Below, one piece after another: positions 42,455 through 42,570 of a stretch of 42,570 bases of DNA. Origin of the DNA: Promethearchaeota archaeon Loki_b31 (lineage in GTDB: Archaea > Asgardarchaeota > Lokiarchaeia > Sigyniarchaeales > SOKP01); contig NJBI01000001.1 in the NCBI GenBank assembly GCA_005222975.1, forward strand, positions 1 through 42,570, read 5' to 3'. The first letter of the stretch is position 1. Every line of letters starts with the position of its first letter. The notes under the pieces are model-generated. The model had not been told where the DNA came from. It did not search any database and worked only from the letters and a program-made list of their open reading frames with translations. The position numbers and the translations under genes are program-made.

Positions 42455-42570
42455 AATCACGAAGATAAAATCCATATAGAAATAAAATTGTAAAGATAAA
42501 AAAAAAAATAAAATGAAATTATTTATCTAAGATTCATTTCAGCTAATTTTTCCTTATTTTTAGCTATTTT

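Overview
The window is AT-rich archaeal DNA, most probably from an Asgard (Promethearchaeota) archaeon, perhaps Lokiarchaeia-like. Archaeal markers are Alba, a small histone-fold protein, the NurA-HerA-Mre11/Rad50 end-processing set, the wyosine enzyme Taw2, an archaeal/ER-type signal peptidase and Shine-Dalgarno sites of the GGTGA type. Eukaryote-like pieces (a longin-like sensor domain on a seven-helix membrane protein, and an IFT52-like GIFT domain) suggest Asgard. That placement is inference. I saw no rRNA, tRNA, CRISPR array or transposase.

Layout. 1-3600: a zinc-ribbon protein, signal peptidase, a two-helix membrane protein, Alba, a membrane protein of unknown role and, behind it, a frameshifted gene remnant. 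3775-5828: a seven-helix/longin-like protein with a tandem winged-helix regulator just upstream, probably a sensory pair. 5829-12000: a surface-protein locus. Three copies of a ~105-bp leader precede a four-helix membrane protein, an eight-repeat secreted protein and a 1090-residue secreted protein; the last two also share an almost identical C-terminal anchor. A 62-bp direct repeat with coding character lies on each side of the 2.6-12.1 kb segment. 12236-19140: a histone-fold gene, then a minus-strand operon nurA, herA and a single gene encoding Mre11 fused to Rad50 without a zinc hook. This is the most striking object in the window.

19457-33513: mostly minus-strand housekeeping and unknown genes: aminotransferase, restriction-nuclease-like protein, a protein with a duplicated C-terminal module, a Cys-cluster protein, a large cytosolic beta-sandwich protein, a UroD-like methyltransferase, a PIMT-like protein, rhomboid protease, endonuclease III with a Trm11-like RNA methyltransferase, the IFT52-like/SAP protein and an HGSNAT-like membrane protein. 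33804-42454: MFS transporter, Taw2, acyl-CoA synthetase, FGGY sugar kinase, a GSA-aminomutase-like aminotransferase and a DUF2804 protein; the last four may serve linked catabolism but nothing in the sequence proves it.

Working together: NurA, HerA and Mre11-Rad50 should resect DNA ends for recombination, and Nth adds base-excision repair. Signal peptidase would process the exported surface proteins. Taw2 and the Trm11-like enzyme modify tRNA. Several starts are TTG or GTG with good Shine-Dalgarno spacing, so start calls were made from the ribosome-binding sites where possible.
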